A DNA stretch of 64,000 bases, from contig NZ_SDGV01000016.1 in the NCBI RefSeq assembly GCF_004795745.1, positions 1-64,000 of the forward strand. Reading direction: 5' to 3'. This document shows, one piece after another, positions 8,089 through 18,138 of the stretch. The position numbers were made by a program, and so were the translations under genes. This DNA is from Vagococcus silagei (GTDB lineage: Bacteria > Bacillota > Bacilli > Lactobacillales > Vagococcaceae). Position 1 is the stretch's first letter. Each line of letters begins with the position of its first letter. The notes below the pieces were generated by a model, which saw only the letters and a program-made list of their open reading frames with translations, did not search any database and was not told the origin of the DNA.

Positions 8089-10509
8089 CTAAATAAAATT
8101 CTGTGGTTCTACATCGATCACGATTCGCATCCCTTTTTGAATTTCAGCTTGAGAAGCGACCATAAGATCATTTAACGCCTGTTCCAAGTTAGGCTCTTGA
8201 CGATACTTTATCACAATTTGGTAAAAGTATCTTTTATTAACCCTAGCAATTGATTTTGGTGTTGGACCTAAAACAACTGCTTGCTCAGATAAACTTGTCT
8301 TTAATTTTTCAGCTATTTGATAGATTTTTTTTGCTGCAAGATATTCATCTTCATGACTCGCCACCACTTGAACGGTAAAATAATATGGTGGATAACCACT
8401 AAGATGACGTAGGGACATTTCTTTGCGATAGAAAGTTTCATAGTCTTGATCTTGAACCAGTTGAATTGCATAATGATCTGGATTAAAAGTTTGAATCACT
8501 ACTTCTCCTGGCTTATCTCCACGACCAGACCGGCCACTAACTTGTGTTAATAGTTGAAACGTTCGCTCACTCGATCTAAAGTCAGGCAAATTAAGTGCCG
8601 TATCAGCATTCAAGACACCTACTAATGTCACATTAGGAAAATCTAATCCTTTGGCAATCATTTGTGTTCCCAATAATATATCTGCTTCGTGATTTTCAAA
8701 GCGACGCAACAGTGCTTGATGACTCCCCTTTTTACGTGTTGTATCAACATCCATTCGAATAATGCGCGCATCTGGTAACAGTTCTTGTAGTTCTGTTTCT
8801 ACTTTTTGCGTACCTGTACCATAATAGCGAATTTTATCGCTATGACAACTCGGACATTGGTAAGGTATTCTTTCTTCATGGCCACAGTAATGACATTTCA
8901 TTGTTTTCGTATCCATATGCAAAGTCAATGAAATATCACAGTTCGGACAAGGTAGGACAAAGCCACAATCACGACACATAATAAAAGAAGAAAAGCCGCG
9001 ACGATTTAACATTAGAACAGCTTGTTCTCCCAATGCTAAACGCTCGGTTAATTTTTGAATTAATTCAGTTGAAAAACTATTTTTCGTCTGCGCAATTGCT
9101 TTACGCATATCTACTATTTCGACTTTAGGCAATACAGCATCTGCTACCGCACGTTTGGTTAACGGCAATAACTGATAAACATTCTTTTGTGCGCGCGCTC
9201 TTGATTCCAAAGATGGCGTGGCACTTCCCAAAATAACTGGGCAGTGGTGATATTGGCTCCGCCAAATTGCAACATCACGTGCATGATAACGTGGCGTTTC
9301 ATCTTGTTTATAACTTGATTCATGCTCTTCATCCACAATAAGTAAACCAATATTTTCTAAAGGTGCAAAGACTGCAGACCTTGCTCCCACAACGACACGA
9401 GCTTCATTACGTTCGATTTTACGCCACTCGTCATATCGTTCTCCTTCAGATAGACCACTATGTAGAACAGCAACATCGGCACCAAAACGCTTTTTAAAAC
9501 GGGTCACTGTTTGTGGTGTTAATGAAATTTCAGGCACTAACATTATAGCTGTTTTACCTTTGTTTAAAACATGCGAAATTGCTTGAAGATACACTTCTGT
9601 TTTACCACTTCCGGTTACACCCTCTAACAGAAAAGTTGTGGCCGCATTTTCGTCTTGCGCTTTAATCACTTCGGCTAAAGCTTTGTCTTGTTCATCATTC
9701 AAGTCCAAAGGTGTATCCTGTTTAAAACTCTGAAAAGCATAAGGATCACGATAAACTTCTCGTTCTTCAATACTTAGCCAACCCGCTTTTTCTGCACTTG
9801 TAATTGCTGCTCGTGACAAATCATGTTCCTGCATTAACTCTAATAAGGATATTTCACTATCTTCTGCAAACTCCATTAAAAAAGCACAGAGTTTTTGTTG
9901 CTGTTTTGCATTTGCTCGGATACTTTTAGCTACTTCTCGTAGTTCCATTGTCGTCATTTTTTTCTTAATTACTTTTTTTGTTTTGATTTTATTCTTTGTT
10001 AAAACTTCATAACGCAAGTCGATTTTTTCTTCTGCTCGAAGTGATAACAGTTTAGATAATGGAATAGACTCAAGTGCTTCATCCCACTCAATTTCAGCTA
10101 ACCCTTTAAACAGTTGCTCATCAATATCTGGTTCAATTTCAGCAGTTTTAACAATCCATTTTTTATAGGACGAACGCATCACACTAGGTAGCATCGTTTG
10201 CAAACAAGTAATCTTAAAAGAATACGTTTTTTGCGCCATTTCATCCGCTAATAAAAGTAATTCTTCATTCAATACTGGCTTCAAATCTAAAATATTCGTA
10301 ATTGCTTTTAACGAATCAGTTACACGAGGTGCTTCCGTTACAATATTGGTGATAAATCCTTGAATATGTCGATTTCCATTACCAAATGGAACCTCAACAC
10401 GCATACCTACAGAAACAACCTGCCTAAACTCTTCTGGAATGAGATAAGTAAATGGTTGATTGGTCTGCATTGCTGGTACATCTACGATAATTTCAGCAAA
10501 TTTATCCAC
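8089..10509 (-). CDS. priA: Primosomal replication helicase PriA
   Basis: The protein restarts stalled replication forks. An N-terminal DNA-binding domain (about residues 1-105) precedes a superfamily 2 helicase core with GVTGSGKTEVYLQ (Walker A), DEEH (Walker B) and GSATPS. A zinc-binding module with paired cysteines (CRDCG, CPNC, CHYCG, CPSC) interrupts the core as in all PriA proteins. The frame opens at a GTG at 10518, but the AAAGGG element lies almost on top of that codon; the in-frame GTG at 10509 has about 10 nt spacing and is preferred (806 residues). This start is uncertain. Confidence 0.92.
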   Translation of the reverse strand: MDKFAEIIVDVPAMQTNQPFTYLIPEEFRQVVSVGMRVEVPFGNGNRHIQGFITNIVTEAPRVTDSLKAITNILDLKPVLNEELLLLADEMAQKTYSFKITCLQTMLPSVMRSSYKKWIVKTAEIEPDIDEQLFKGLAEIEWDEALESIPLSKLLSLRAEEKIDLRYEVLTKNKIKTKKVIKKKMTTMELREVAKSIRANAKQQQKLCAFLMEFAEDSEISLLELMQEHDLSRAAITSAEKAGWLSIEEREVYRDPYAFQSFKQDTPLDLNDEQDKALAEVIKAQDENAATTFLLEGVTGSGKTEVYLQAISHVLNKGKTAIMLVPEISLTPQTVTRFKKRFGADVAVLHSGLSEGERYDEWRKIERNEARVVVGARSAVFAPLENIGLLIVDEEHESSYKQDETPRYHARDVAIWRSQYHHCPVILGSATPSLESRARAQKNVYQLLPLTKRAVADAVLPKVEIVDMRKAIAQTKNSFSTELIQKLTERLALGEQAVLMLNRRGFSSFIMCRDCGFVLPCPNCDISLTLHMDTKTMKCHYCGHEERIPYQCPSCHSDKIRYYGTGTQKVETELQELLPDARIIRMDVDTTRKKGSHQALLRRFENHEADILLGTQMIAKGLDFPNVTLVGVLNADTALNLPDFRSSERTFQLLTQVSGRSGRGDKPGEVVIQTFNPDHYAIQLVQDQDYETFYRKEMSLRHLSGYPPYYFTVQVVASHEDEYLAAKKIYQIAEKLKTSLSEQAVVLGPTPKSIARVNKRYFYQIVIKYRQEPNLEQALNDLMVASQAEIQKGMRIVIDVEPQNFI

Positions 10510-10593
10510 TAACGTCACACCCTTTCTTCTGACCTATTGTATCAAAAAGTTTAATCTAAAAAAAGACTTCTCAACTTTTCATACTAGAACAAA

Positions 10594-10632
10594 CAAACAG
10601 GGCTTAGAGAAATTTTCTTTTGGCCCTGTTTG
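10594..10632 (-). terminator. Hairpin after rpoZ
   Basis: A perfect 10-bp stem (CAAACAGGGC at 10594-10603 with GCCCTGTTTG at 10623-10632) lies just past the rpoZ stop. The minus-strand U tract is broken (TTTGTTTGTT style), so it may be a leaky terminator before priA. Confidence 0.55.
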
Positions 10633-10636
10633 ATTC

Positions 10637-10945
10637 TTAGATTCGGTTGTCTTTTGTAATTCTTGATTCTAGCTCTTGATGTTCACGACGTTTCATTGCT
10701 TTTCTTTCTTCTTCTTGAAGTCTAAGTAATTCACGTTTTAATTCTGGATTTGGATCAATCACAACATCACCTGCTGCGATCTCTTCTAATGCTTTACCAA
10801 CATTTTTAACTGATACAAATTTATCTGATTCAATCATTGGTTGTGCACCTAATTCCAATTCGTGTGCTCTCTTACTTGATAAAATTACAAGAGAATATTT
10901 TGAGTCTACTTGTTCTAATAATAAATCAATTGATGGGTATAACAT
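10637..10945 (-). CDS. rpoZ: RNA polymerase omega subunit
   Basis: The 102-residue protein is the small omega subunit that helps assemble RNA polymerase. It starts [10 protein letters not shown], followed by [14 protein letters not shown], which matches the conserved omega core. A charged C-terminal extension follows. AAGGAG lies 8 nt before the ATG. It directly follows gmk, the usual gmk-rpoZ-priA order. Confidence 0.93.
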   Translation of the reverse strand: MLYPSIDLLLEQVDSKYSLVILSSKRAHELELGAQPMIESDKFVSVKNVGKALEEIAAGDVVIDPNPELKRELLRLQEEERKAMKRREHQELESRITKDNRI

Positions 10946-10947
10946 AT

Positions 10948-11598
<651 letters not shown>

Positions 11599-11603
11599 CT
11601 ACT

Positions 11604-11632
11604 ATAATGCACCGTTGGGCGTCATTTTGCAA
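11604..11632 (-). promoter_or_regulatory. Promoter of gmk-rpoZ
   Basis: On the minus strand TTGCAA (11627-11632) and CATTAT (11604-11609) are separated by 17 bp, about 40 bp before the gmk start. This is a prediction from sequence only. Confidence 0.5.
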
Positions 11633-11675
11633 GCTCATTAAAGAAAAAAATATCCGGTCACGTTTTCATTTATTA

Positions 11676-12560
11676 CTATTCTATGTTCTGAATTTGCTCA
11701 CGCATCTTCTCAATTATGCTTTTCAACGCTAAAACATGTTCTTTAATTGAAATTAAACTAGTCTTAGAACCAATCGTATTCACTTCGCGGTTCATTTCTT
11801 GGATTAGGAAATCCATATTTTTACCAATCGGTTCCGTTGATTGGACTAATTCTAATCCTTTTTCAAAATGAATGCCCAAACGATCGGTTTCCTCACTAAT
11901 ATCTCCTTTTTCTAATAATAAAGCAATCTCGGTAAAGATTCGCTCTTCGTGAACCGAATCACCTAAAACTTGTGTCACTTTTTCAAATAATTTAGTTTGA
12001 AATTCTTGTTCAGTTTCTTTTTGATCTGCTTCAATTGCTTTAAGGTGTACTATTGCCTCATTAATGTAATTCGTTAGCACGTTTTGCACACTTTCACCTT
12101 CCGCTAATCGACTCGCATCAAGTGCTAAAAGAGCTTCTTGAAAAGTTACTTTTAAATCTTCTGCTAATTCATCAACAGCAATTTCATCCTCAACAATTTC
12201 AAAAAGTGTATCTTGCAAAATAGCACTATTTAAGATTTTTTTTGCAGAGAACGCTTGACCTTTATAACGTGTTTTTTCTGCTTCTGTTAACTGTTCAACT
12301 AGCTGATCTAGCAGTGACCAGTTAATTTTAAGAACCTGACTGTCAGCTTCTTCTTTATTAATCGTAACAAAACAGTCAACTCTACCACGAACTAATACTT
12401 CTTTGATTTGTTTTTTTAATGCCAACTCCAAGCTGTTTAATTCTCTAGGCATTCTTAAAGCAATATCTAAAAAACGATGATTCACAGATTTCATTTCAAC
12501 CGCGATATCATACTGATGATGATTAGCTACTGCCTTTCCGTATCCTGTCATACTTTTCAT
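11676..12560 (-). CDS. yicC: YicC/YloC family endoribonuclease
   Basis: The 294-residue protein starts MKSMTGYG and contains VEMKSVNHRFLDI and the C-terminal FLIQEMNREVNTIGSK segment, the two signatures of the YicC/YloC family. Family members act as endoribonucleases. The gene lies upstream of gmk, the common position in Firmicutes (yloC-gmk-rpoZ). AGTGAG precedes the ATG. Confidence 0.9.
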   Translation of the reverse strand: MKSMTGYGKAVANHHQYDIAVEMKSVNHRFLDIALRMPRELNSLELALKKQIKEVLVRGRVDCFVTINKEEADSQVLKINWSLLDQLVEQLTEAEKTRYKGQAFSAKKILNSAILQDTLFEIVEDEIAVDELAEDLKVTFQEALLALDASRLAEGESVQNVLTNYINEAIVHLKAIEADQKETEQEFQTKLFEKVTQVLGDSVHEERIFTEIALLLEKGDISEETDRLGIHFEKGLELVQSTEPIGKNMDFLIQEMNREVNTIGSKTSLISIKEHVLALKSIIEKMREQIQNIE

Positions 12561-12576
12561 TTTTTTCGCTCACTTT

Positions 12577-12795
12577 CTACATTTGATTGATTATTTCTTT
12601 TAGTTGGGCAAATTCTTCATTGGAAAGTGTAATACCTTTGCCCATTTTTTCATGATTTGGTGCCCAATCACGTAAATCAAATTTCGCAGGACGATCATTC
12701 CAACTTACTAAGTTTAGTTCCTTACGCCATCCTTTATCATTTTCTGATAAAACACCTATTTCTTGCATAATTTCAAAACTAAAGCTACTTGCCAT
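12577..12795 (-). CDS. YdbC/PC4-like ssDNA-binding protein
   Basis: This 72-residue protein contains a strongly twisted sheet motif (WRKELNLVSWNDRPAKFDLRDW) followed by GITLSNEEFAQLKEII. That pattern is the YdbC branch of the PC4-like family, which binds single-stranded nucleic acid as a dimer. The regulatory target is unknown. The start overlaps the end of the patatin gene by 11 bp, so the two are co-translated. Confidence 0.8.
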   Translation of the reverse strand: MASSFSFEIMQEIGVLSENDKGWRKELNLVSWNDRPAKFDLRDWAPNHEKMGKGITLSNEEFAQLKEIINQM

Positions 12796-14500
12796 CTTCT
12801 TTTTGACCTCTTTCTATATAAATTAAAAATAATGCTTCCATACTTACTCTTAATGAAAAAATCATCCGATTTTTAACTTCTTTCGGTTGCGTAAAACCGT
12901 ATTCTTTAAAATAAAGATAAAATGACCAGATATCCATTTGCGATGCTTTCAAAGAGGCGTCCTCTAAATAGTGATCCATCCATTCACCAACTGACAATAA
13001 ATGTTGTGGCTGAAATTCATTCACATCACCGAAATGGGCACTGATCAGCTGACTAAGAGATTTCACTGTATAAACTTGAGTCGGCTCTATTTTGCAATGT
13101 CTTGCCAGTGATTCGAGTAAAAACAAACTAGCTGTTTCTAAGCTCATGCCACGTTTCTCTAAATCATCTTGAATAATATTTTGGAAAGTATCTGCATCCA
13201 ATTCTATATCCTTGAGATTGCGCAACAATTCATCGATAAAACCCAAACTCAATTGCGCAATTTCTTTTTTAAAACCAGTTTTTTCAAAACTATAGTAGCG
13301 ACCTGATAACTGATGCAATTCTTTTTTGGTTTCCAAATAACCTAACTTCATATTCCATTTAGCACGCTTTGGTTCAAATAACAGTACACTACCCAAACTC
13401 CATAAACTTTTTTGATAGACAATACTCAAATCATTCGGTGGCGTACTTCGTTTTGTCATTCCAGGACCACTCACATCGATGACAAACAAATCCGTTAAAC
13501 CTTGATTAAATAATGTATCTTGCGGTGTATTATTCCGATATCCACCATCAATATAATTTTCTTTATCAATTTCACAAAAAGCCATAGCCGGGTAAAACGA
13601 AGCAGATGCTTGTAACCATAAAGGTAAGCTTTCAACTGTTAAATTTTTTTTATTCATTACCGTTTCAGACATCGTATTAGCCTTTGTTGCGATAATATTA
13701 AAATCAATGGGGCTACTTAGCAACCTTTCTGCATCTAATTTTTGATGAATCATTTTTTGGAGTGGCGTTGTATCAATCCCTTTTGATTTAACAGCAAGAA
13801 CTGCTAAATCATGCACGTTTTTCCACAATTCATCCATTCGAAACGTTTCAAACGGTTGCTCATCAGGAAATTTCAAAATATCTTTGGTTGTAATTGTTTG
13901 CCACATTTTTTCTGCAATTTCATAATCGCCTTGAACTACAAACCCACCATTTAATGCACCAACTGACGTTCCACTTACTTTTTCAATTGAAATATCACTT
14001 TCAATTAATGCTTTCCATGAACCAATTTGATAGGAACCTTTCGCACCACCACCACCAAATACTAATCCTGTATGGTAAGATAATTCTTTCTCAAAAGTCA
14101 CATTTTCTACGTGTTCCACCTCATTGAAACCTTCTTTTAATAAGAGTGAAGTATCCAACAATAATGGTTTCGGCAAACTTAATTTTATTTTTTTACAGCG
14201 ATATTGTCGGGCTAAAATACCAGTTTCATCAAAGAATTTACGCCAACTAAATTTTTTTGGCTTTGTGAAAAAATTTAATAACTCAAAGGTTTCTGCTATC
14301 ATGACACCTTCAATTACAGCAACTAATTGTTTCTCATCCCATAAGCCATAAGTTATATGATCATCTTCATATTTTAACGAACGGGTTACAAAATTTTTCC
14401 ACGCCTCCGTTACTGATAAATGAAAAGGAAGCCACATCGTAAATTGATCGAGTTCGATTTCTTTTCGTTTTAATTGCGTAACTGTTATTTTTTTCAGCAT
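12785..14500 (-). CDS. Patatin-like phospholipase
   Basis: The 571-residue protein has a patatin lipase core starting at about residue 150 (numbered from the ATG at 14500): GLVFGGGGAKGSYQIG (oxyanion loop), GTSVGAL (nucleophile serine in GxSxG) and DGGYRNNTP (Asp of the Ser-Asp dyad). The ~145-residue N-terminal part is not recognised and has no signal peptide. The C-terminal third is helical and also unassigned. The first ATG (14536) lacks a ribosome binding site; the ATG at 14500 follows GAGGTGAGAGGA and is chosen. It probably hydrolyses membrane or storage lipids in the cytoplasm. Confidence 0.87.
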   Translation of the reverse strand: MLKKITVTQLKRKEIELDQFTMWLPFHLSVTEAWKNFVTRSLKYEDDHITYGLWDEKQLVAVIEGVMIAETFELLNFFTKPKKFSWRKFFDETGILARQYRCKKIKLSLPKPLLLDTSLLLKEGFNEVEHVENVTFEKELSYHTGLVFGGGGAKGSYQIGSWKALIESDISIEKVSGTSVGALNGGFVVQGDYEIAEKMWQTITTKDILKFPDEQPFETFRMDELWKNVHDLAVLAVKSKGIDTTPLQKMIHQKLDAERLLSSPIDFNIIATKANTMSETVMNKKNLTVESLPLWLQASASFYPAMAFCEIDKENYIDGGYRNNTPQDTLFNQGLTDLFVIDVSGPGMTKRSTPPNDLSIVYQKSLWSLGSVLLFEPKRAKWNMKLGYLETKKELHQLSGRYYSFEKTGFKKEIAQLSLGFIDELLRNLKDIELDADTFQNIIQDDLEKRGMSLETASLFLLESLARHCKIEPTQVYTVKSLSQLISAHFGDVNEFQPQHLLSVGEWMDHYLEDASLKASQMDIWSFYLYFKEYGFTQPKEVKNRMIFSLRVSMEALFLIYIERGQKEDGK

Positions 14501-14536
14501 TCCTCTCACCTCAAAATTAATTTCTGTTTTATTCAT

Positions 14537-14565
14537 TTGACTAGACTATGATGTATTCGTATAAT
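14537..14565 (+). promoter_or_regulatory. Sigma-A promoter for the 131-residue gene
   Basis: TTGACT (14537-14542), a 17-bp spacer and a perfect TATAAT (14560-14565) lie 34 bp upstream of the plus-strand start codon. This is one of the best promoter matches in the window. Confidence 0.8.
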
Positions 14566-14598
14566 ACTAGATAGATAGATTATAAGGGGGTTAGACTC

Positions 14599-14994
14599 AT
14601 GATAGATAAATTCTCAACGGATCCCAATGATACACCCGTTCAACAAAATAAATTTAAGCGCTTCTTATCTGAATCATCACAAAAATTTCTCGCAAGCTTT
14701 CTTGATGATGATTTAGCAAAAGATAAACGGAAACAGCAAATTTTCCAAACAATCAATCAAGCAATTGCGCAAAAAAGTATCGTTGTGATTCAATATAAAG
14801 ATTCTGAATCTACCAAAACTAATGCAAAACATGAAACACTCGTTGGACGCCTCTATCAACATCCAAGTAACCCTGAGTCTTTAGTCGTGAAACTTAAAAA
14901 GAACAATCAAGTCAAAATGATTTCAGCCCAATACATCCAAAAAATATCTGTCGCATCCCATGGATTTTCTCGCGCTACATTAGCAAATAAGTAG
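14599..14994 (+). CDS. Conserved hypothetical protein
   Basis: The 131-residue soluble protein is not recognised. AAGGGGG precedes the ATG at good spacing, and it has its own strong promoter and terminator, so it is a real monocistronic gene. The N-terminal half is polar and helical (KFKRFLSESSQKFLASFLDDD); the second half (about residues 55-115) alternates short strands, as in small beta-barrel proteins, including IVVIQYKDS and VKMISAQYIQKI. A relation to YolD-like proteins is possible but not demonstrated. Confidence 0.7.
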   Translation: MIDKFSTDPNDTPVQQNKFKRFLSESSQKFLASFLDDDLAKDKRKQQIFQTINQAIAQKSIVVIQYKDSESTKTNAKHETLVGRLYQHPSNPESLVVKLKKNNQVKMISAQYIQKISVASHGFSRATLANK

Positions 14995-15039
14995 CGATTC
15001 AAGAATTAGTCCAAGTACAAATCCCGTAATATGTTACAA

Positions 15040-15072
15040 AGAGTCAGACTTTCTAGTCTGGCTCTTTTTTTG
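15040..15072 (+). terminator. Intrinsic terminator
   Basis: A stem of GAGTCAGACT with AGTCTGGCTC (one G-T pair) around a TTCT loop is followed by a run of T on the plus strand, ending the 131-residue gene's transcript. Confidence 0.85.
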
Positions 15073-15099
15073 TTTTATTAACACTTATAAATTTAGCTC

Positions 15100-15459
15100 T
15101 CAAACTAACTCCTCTAATAAAACCTGGGCTATCGCCATATCATCGGTATGACTAATTGACACATGAACTTGACCGTCAAAAGGACTCAGTGTCACGATTG
15201 GTCGTCCTGAATCATCTGTTAAAATTTCAACATTTTGAAGCGTGACTGATTTGCCAATCCCAGTGCCGAAAGCTTTTGAAAATGCTTCTTTGCACGCAAA
15301 TCTCCCCGCTAAAAATTCAACTTGTCTTTTTGAGCCATGTTCTAAAAAAAGGGCATACTCGTTCTCAGTTAACACACGTTGAATAAACGCTGGCCGTTCA
15401 TCAATAATTTGTCGCATACGCTTTAGTTCAACTAAATCCACACCAATTCCTTTAATCAA
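15100..15459 (-). CDS. acpS: Holo-[acyl-carrier-protein] synthase
   Basis: The enzyme attaches 4'-phosphopantetheine to acyl carrier protein. The IKGIGVDLVELKRM start, FLAGRFACKEAFSKAFGTG (Mg and CoA site) and VSISHTDD near the C-terminus define AcpS. The frame is open further upstream, but an ATG at 15483 overlaps a TATAAT element. The TTG at 15459 has AAAGGGTGAGGG just upstream and gives 119 residues, the normal AcpS length, so TTG is the likely start. Confidence 0.92.
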   Translation of the reverse strand: MIKGIGVDLVELKRMRQIIDERPAFIQRVLTENEYALFLEHGSKRQVEFLAGRFACKEAFSKAFGTGIGKSVTLQNVEILTDDSGRPIVTLSPFDGQVHVSISHTDDMAIAQVLLEELV

Positions 15460-15481
15460 TACCCTCACCCTTTCAATTTCC

Positions 15482-15487
15482 ATTATA
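15482..15487 (-). promoter_or_regulatory. -10 element of the acpS promoter
   Basis: A perfect TATAAT on the minus strand lies 22 bp upstream of the TTG start, which implies a very short leader (about 15 nt) that still holds the ribosome binding site. The -35 region is poor. Confidence 0.5.
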
Positions 15488-15543
15488 CCAAAAAGGTGTG
15501 AGAAAAAGCGCTTTGAAATGAACATTAAGATAAAATTTGAAAT

Positions 15544-15582
15544 GAAAAAAAAGTTGAAATTGATTGATTACCAATTTCAACT
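15544..15582 (-). terminator. Intrinsic terminator after the deoxynucleoside kinase
   Basis: A perfect 11-bp stem (AGTTGAAATTG with CAATTTCAACT) is followed on the minus strand by a run of eight T, six bases past the kinase stop codon. Confidence 0.9.
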
Positions 15583-15588
15583 CTCTGA

Positions 15589-16290
15589 TTAATTTAAAAT
15601 ACCTTTAGCCACATCATTTGTTGTTTGATAATTTGGCTCTTCTTCCAGTTTACCTAACTCTGCTAATTTTGTTTTTATTTGATTTAAAACTTCTTCAGCA
15701 GCTTCATCGTCATCAATGAAATCATAACGATCACCATCAATTTCTAATTTTGGACAAACATCAAATTCATCAAACCAAATTTCATAACGACGATTTAATT
15801 CTTTATAATAATCATAAAGTGTTGGGTCAAATTCAATCTGTTCATACGAACGATTTCTTTTTTTGATACGTGCTAGCATTGTTTCAAAAGAAACTTTAAT
15901 ATGAATCATCAAATCAGGACGTTTTTTAAATGATGAATACTCTAATTCCTCTAACATATTATCTAATAATTCATCATAGACACCTACTTCGATCTCTGAA
16001 GCACGACCTAAATCAGCATTTAAATGAAATAATAAACTATCTTCGTAAATCGAACGATCCAACACGTTATTTTGATGTGCCAATGCCTTTTTAATTGTCG
16101 CAAAACGACGATTCAGAAAATATATCTGCAACAAAAATGCATATTTTTTTGGATCTGAATAAAATAACGGCAGAACTTCATTATCCTCGACACTCTCGTA
16201 AAAAGCCGTTGTCCCTAATTCTTTGACCAACATCTCTGTTAACGAACTCTTTCCTGCACCAATTGTACCCGCTAAAACTATCACTGCCAT
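15589..16290 (-). CDS. Deoxynucleoside kinase (dAdo/dGuo kinase type)
   Basis: The 233-residue salvage enzyme phosphorylates deoxynucleosides to dNMPs. VLAGTIGAGKSSL (P-loop), YESVEDNEVLPLFY, LDRSIYEDSLLF (DRS motif) and the KKRNRSYE lid are typical of the dCK/dGK family, and the length fits. It is monocistronic, with its own terminator and a promoter carrying two NrdR boxes (16365-16418). This ties it to the deoxyribonucleotide supply regulon. Which deoxynucleoside it prefers cannot be told from the sequence. Confidence 0.9.
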   Translation of the reverse strand: MAVIVLAGTIGAGKSSLTEMLVKELGTTAFYESVEDNEVLPLFYSDPKKYAFLLQIYFLNRRFATIKKALAHQNNVLDRSIYEDSLLFHLNADLGRASEIEVGVYDELLDNMLEELEYSSFKKRPDLMIHIKVSFETMLARIKKRNRSYEQIEFDPTLYDYYKELNRRYEIWFDEFDVCPKLEIDGDRYDFIDDDEAAEEVLNQIKTKLAELGKLEEEPNYQTTNDVAKGILN

Positions 16291-16330
16291 CTACATCCCC
16301 TTCTTAATTTAATATAAAAATATCTTTAAA

Positions 16331-16358
16331 ATTTAGAAATATCCGGATATCTCTAAAT
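16331..16358. promoter_or_regulatory. 28-bp near-perfect palindrome in the kinase leader
   Basis: ATTTAGAAATATCC is followed directly by GGATATCTCTAAAT, an inverted repeat with one mismatch and no loop. It lies between the NrdR boxes and the kinase start, in the expected 5' untranslated region. It may be an additional operator or an RNA hairpin. Confidence 0.5.
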
Positions 16359-16364
16359 AAACAA

Positions 16365-16418
16365 ACACAATATATAGCGTACTCATAAAATAATAATACA
16401 TTATATAGTGCATTTCAA
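16365..16418 (-). promoter_or_regulatory. Promoter with tandem NrdR boxes
   Basis: On the minus strand TTGAAA (16413-16418), a 17-bp spacer and TATTAT (16390-16395) form a promoter. Two copies of the NrdR box are present: ACACAATATATAGCGT (16365-16380) and ATACATTATATAGTGC (16396-16411). They start exactly 31 bp apart, the three-helical-turn spacing seen for NrdR tandem boxes. The upstream box fills the spacer of the promoter; the other lies near the expected transcription start. NrdR is the ATP/dATP-sensing repressor of ribonucleotide reductase genes, so dATP-rich cells should shut off this kinase. Confidence 0.85.
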
Positions 16419-16442
16419 GTGATTTCTAATAAATAACCAAAT

Positions 16443-16471
16443 AAAAAAAGTAGAGTTCGAAAACTCTACTT
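16443..16471 (-). terminator. Intrinsic terminator after cshA
   Basis: AGTAGAGTT and AACTCTACT form a 9-bp stem with a CGAA loop, followed on the minus strand by a run of T, ten bases past the cshA stop. Confidence 0.9.
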
Positions 16472-16480
16472 TCTAATTAA

Positions 16481-18034
16481 TTAATTTGTTGTATCACGAA
16501 TTACAAAGCCACGGCTTTTATTTTTAGTCGCTGGTTTACTTTGACTTTGATTGTTACCACGATTATCTTTTGGTTTGTTGTTACGTTTGTTACGGTTATC
16601 GCGATTGTTTCGTTTATCACGATCCCAATTACGATTGTCGCGACCACGATTATTACGTCCGCGATTATTACCGCCACCACGGCCACCACGATTACCACCG
16701 CCACCTTTACGAGAAGGTAATGGACGTTCTGGTGTGATTTTAACTGGAACTTCAGCTTCACTGTCTTTTGAAACTTGTTTCAATAACAACGCTGCAATAT
16801 CTTCAGCAGAGAAATCTTCTAAAAGATCACTTGCTGCTGCTTGATAACGGTCTAAACCATTTTCAGATAATAAATCTTTAATATTTTCAAGCGCAATTCC
16901 GATTTGACCATCAAATGCTTCTTTTTTAGAAGGTGGGCGTAATGGAGACATACGTTTTTTCGTTAATTCTTCAATAACGTGTAAGTATCCCATTTCGTTT
17001 GGTGTTACAAAAGTAACTGACATACCTTCTTTTCCAGCACGACCAGTACGACCGATACGGTGAACATAGCTTTCTGGATCTTGTGGAATATCATAGTTAT
17101 AAACGTGACTCACACCTGAAATATCTAAGCCACGTGCTGCAACATCAGTCGCAACTAAAATATCTAATTCATTATTTTTGAATGCGCGTAAAACGCTCAT
17201 ACGTTTATGTTGAGGTAAATCACCATGAATTCCCTCAGCCTTGTAACCACGTAATTCTAAACCACGAGCTAATTCATCAACACGACGTTTAGTACGACCG
17301 AAGACGATTGTTAATTCAGGGTTTTGAACATCAAATAAACGTGTCATTACATCAAATTTTTCAAATTCTTTACAACGTACATAGTATTGATCAATTAAAT
17401 TCGCTGTCATTTCTTTTGCTTTGATACGAATATGATCTGGATTTTTCATAAATTTAACGCCGATACGTTTAATACTATCTGGCATTGTTGCTGAGAAGAG
17501 TAAAGTTTGACGTTGTTCTGGAACTTTAGCAATGATACTTTCGATATCTTCTAAGAATCCCATATTTAACATTTCGTCTGCTTCATCTAGAACCAATGTT
17601 TCTACAGTTTCAAGTTTTAATGTACGACGTTTAATATGATCTAAAAGACGGCCAGGTGTTCCAACCACAATATGTGGTTTGTTTTTCAACGCACGGATTT
17701 GACGATTAATATCAGCACCACCATAAACCACTTGAACTTTAACCTTCTTTTCTTTTCCTAAACGGTAAAGTTCCTCTTGTGTTTGAATGGCTAACTCACG
17801 TGTCGGTGCAATAACTAATCCTTGAATGTTTTGGTTTGTTGGATCAATTTTTTGTAACATTGGCAGACCAAAAGCTGCTGTTTTACCAGTACCTGTTTGC
17901 GCTTGACCAATCACATCTTTGCCTTCTAAAGCTAATGGAATTGTTTCACTTTGAACTGGTGTTGCTTCTTCAAAACCGACATTTTCAATTGCTTTTAATA
18001 TATCTGGGTTTAAGTTTAATTCACTAAATTTCAA
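16481..18034 (-). CDS. cshA: DEAD-box ATP-dependent RNA helicase CshA
   Basis: The helicase unwinds mRNA and rRNA duplexes and works with the RNA degradosome. [13 protein letters not shown] (motif I), [15 protein letters not shown] (motif II), SAT (motif III), ARGLDISGV and [10 protein letters not shown] (motif VI) are all present. The last ~80 residues are a disordered Arg/Gly/Asn-rich RNA-binding tail. The longest open frame starts at 18064, but AGGAGG lies 7 nt before a TTG at 18034, giving MKFSELNL as in homologues (517 residues). Confidence 0.95.
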   Translation of the reverse strand: MKFSELNLNPDILKAIENVGFEEATPVQSETIPLALEGKDVIGQAQTGTGKTAAFGLPMLQKIDPTNQNIQGLVIAPTRELAIQTQEELYRLGKEKKVKVQVVYGGADINRQIRALKNKPHIVVGTPGRLLDHIKRRTLKLETVETLVLDEADEMLNMGFLEDIESIIAKVPEQRQTLLFSATMPDSIKRIGVKFMKNPDHIRIKAKEMTANLIDQYYVRCKEFEKFDVMTRLFDVQNPELTIVFGRTKRRVDELARGLELRGYKAEGIHGDLPQHKRMSVLRAFKNNELDILVATDVAARGLDISGVSHVYNYDIPQDPESYVHRIGRTGRAGKEGMSVTFVTPNEMGYLHVIEELTKKRMSPLRPPSKKEAFDGQIGIALENIKDLLSENGLDRYQAAASDLLEDFSAEDIAALLLKQVSKDSEAEVPVKITPERPLPSRKGGGGNRGGRGGGNNRGRNNRGRDNRNWDRDKRNNRDNRNKRNNKPKDNRGNNQSQSKPATKNKSRGFVIRDTTN

Positions 18035-18138
18035 ATAATATCCTCCTAAAAATCTATAACTCAATTTGTTTCTGAAAACAGAGCATTCGTATCATACTAT
18101 CACACTTTAATGCAATAAACAATTAATTACGTAGCAAT

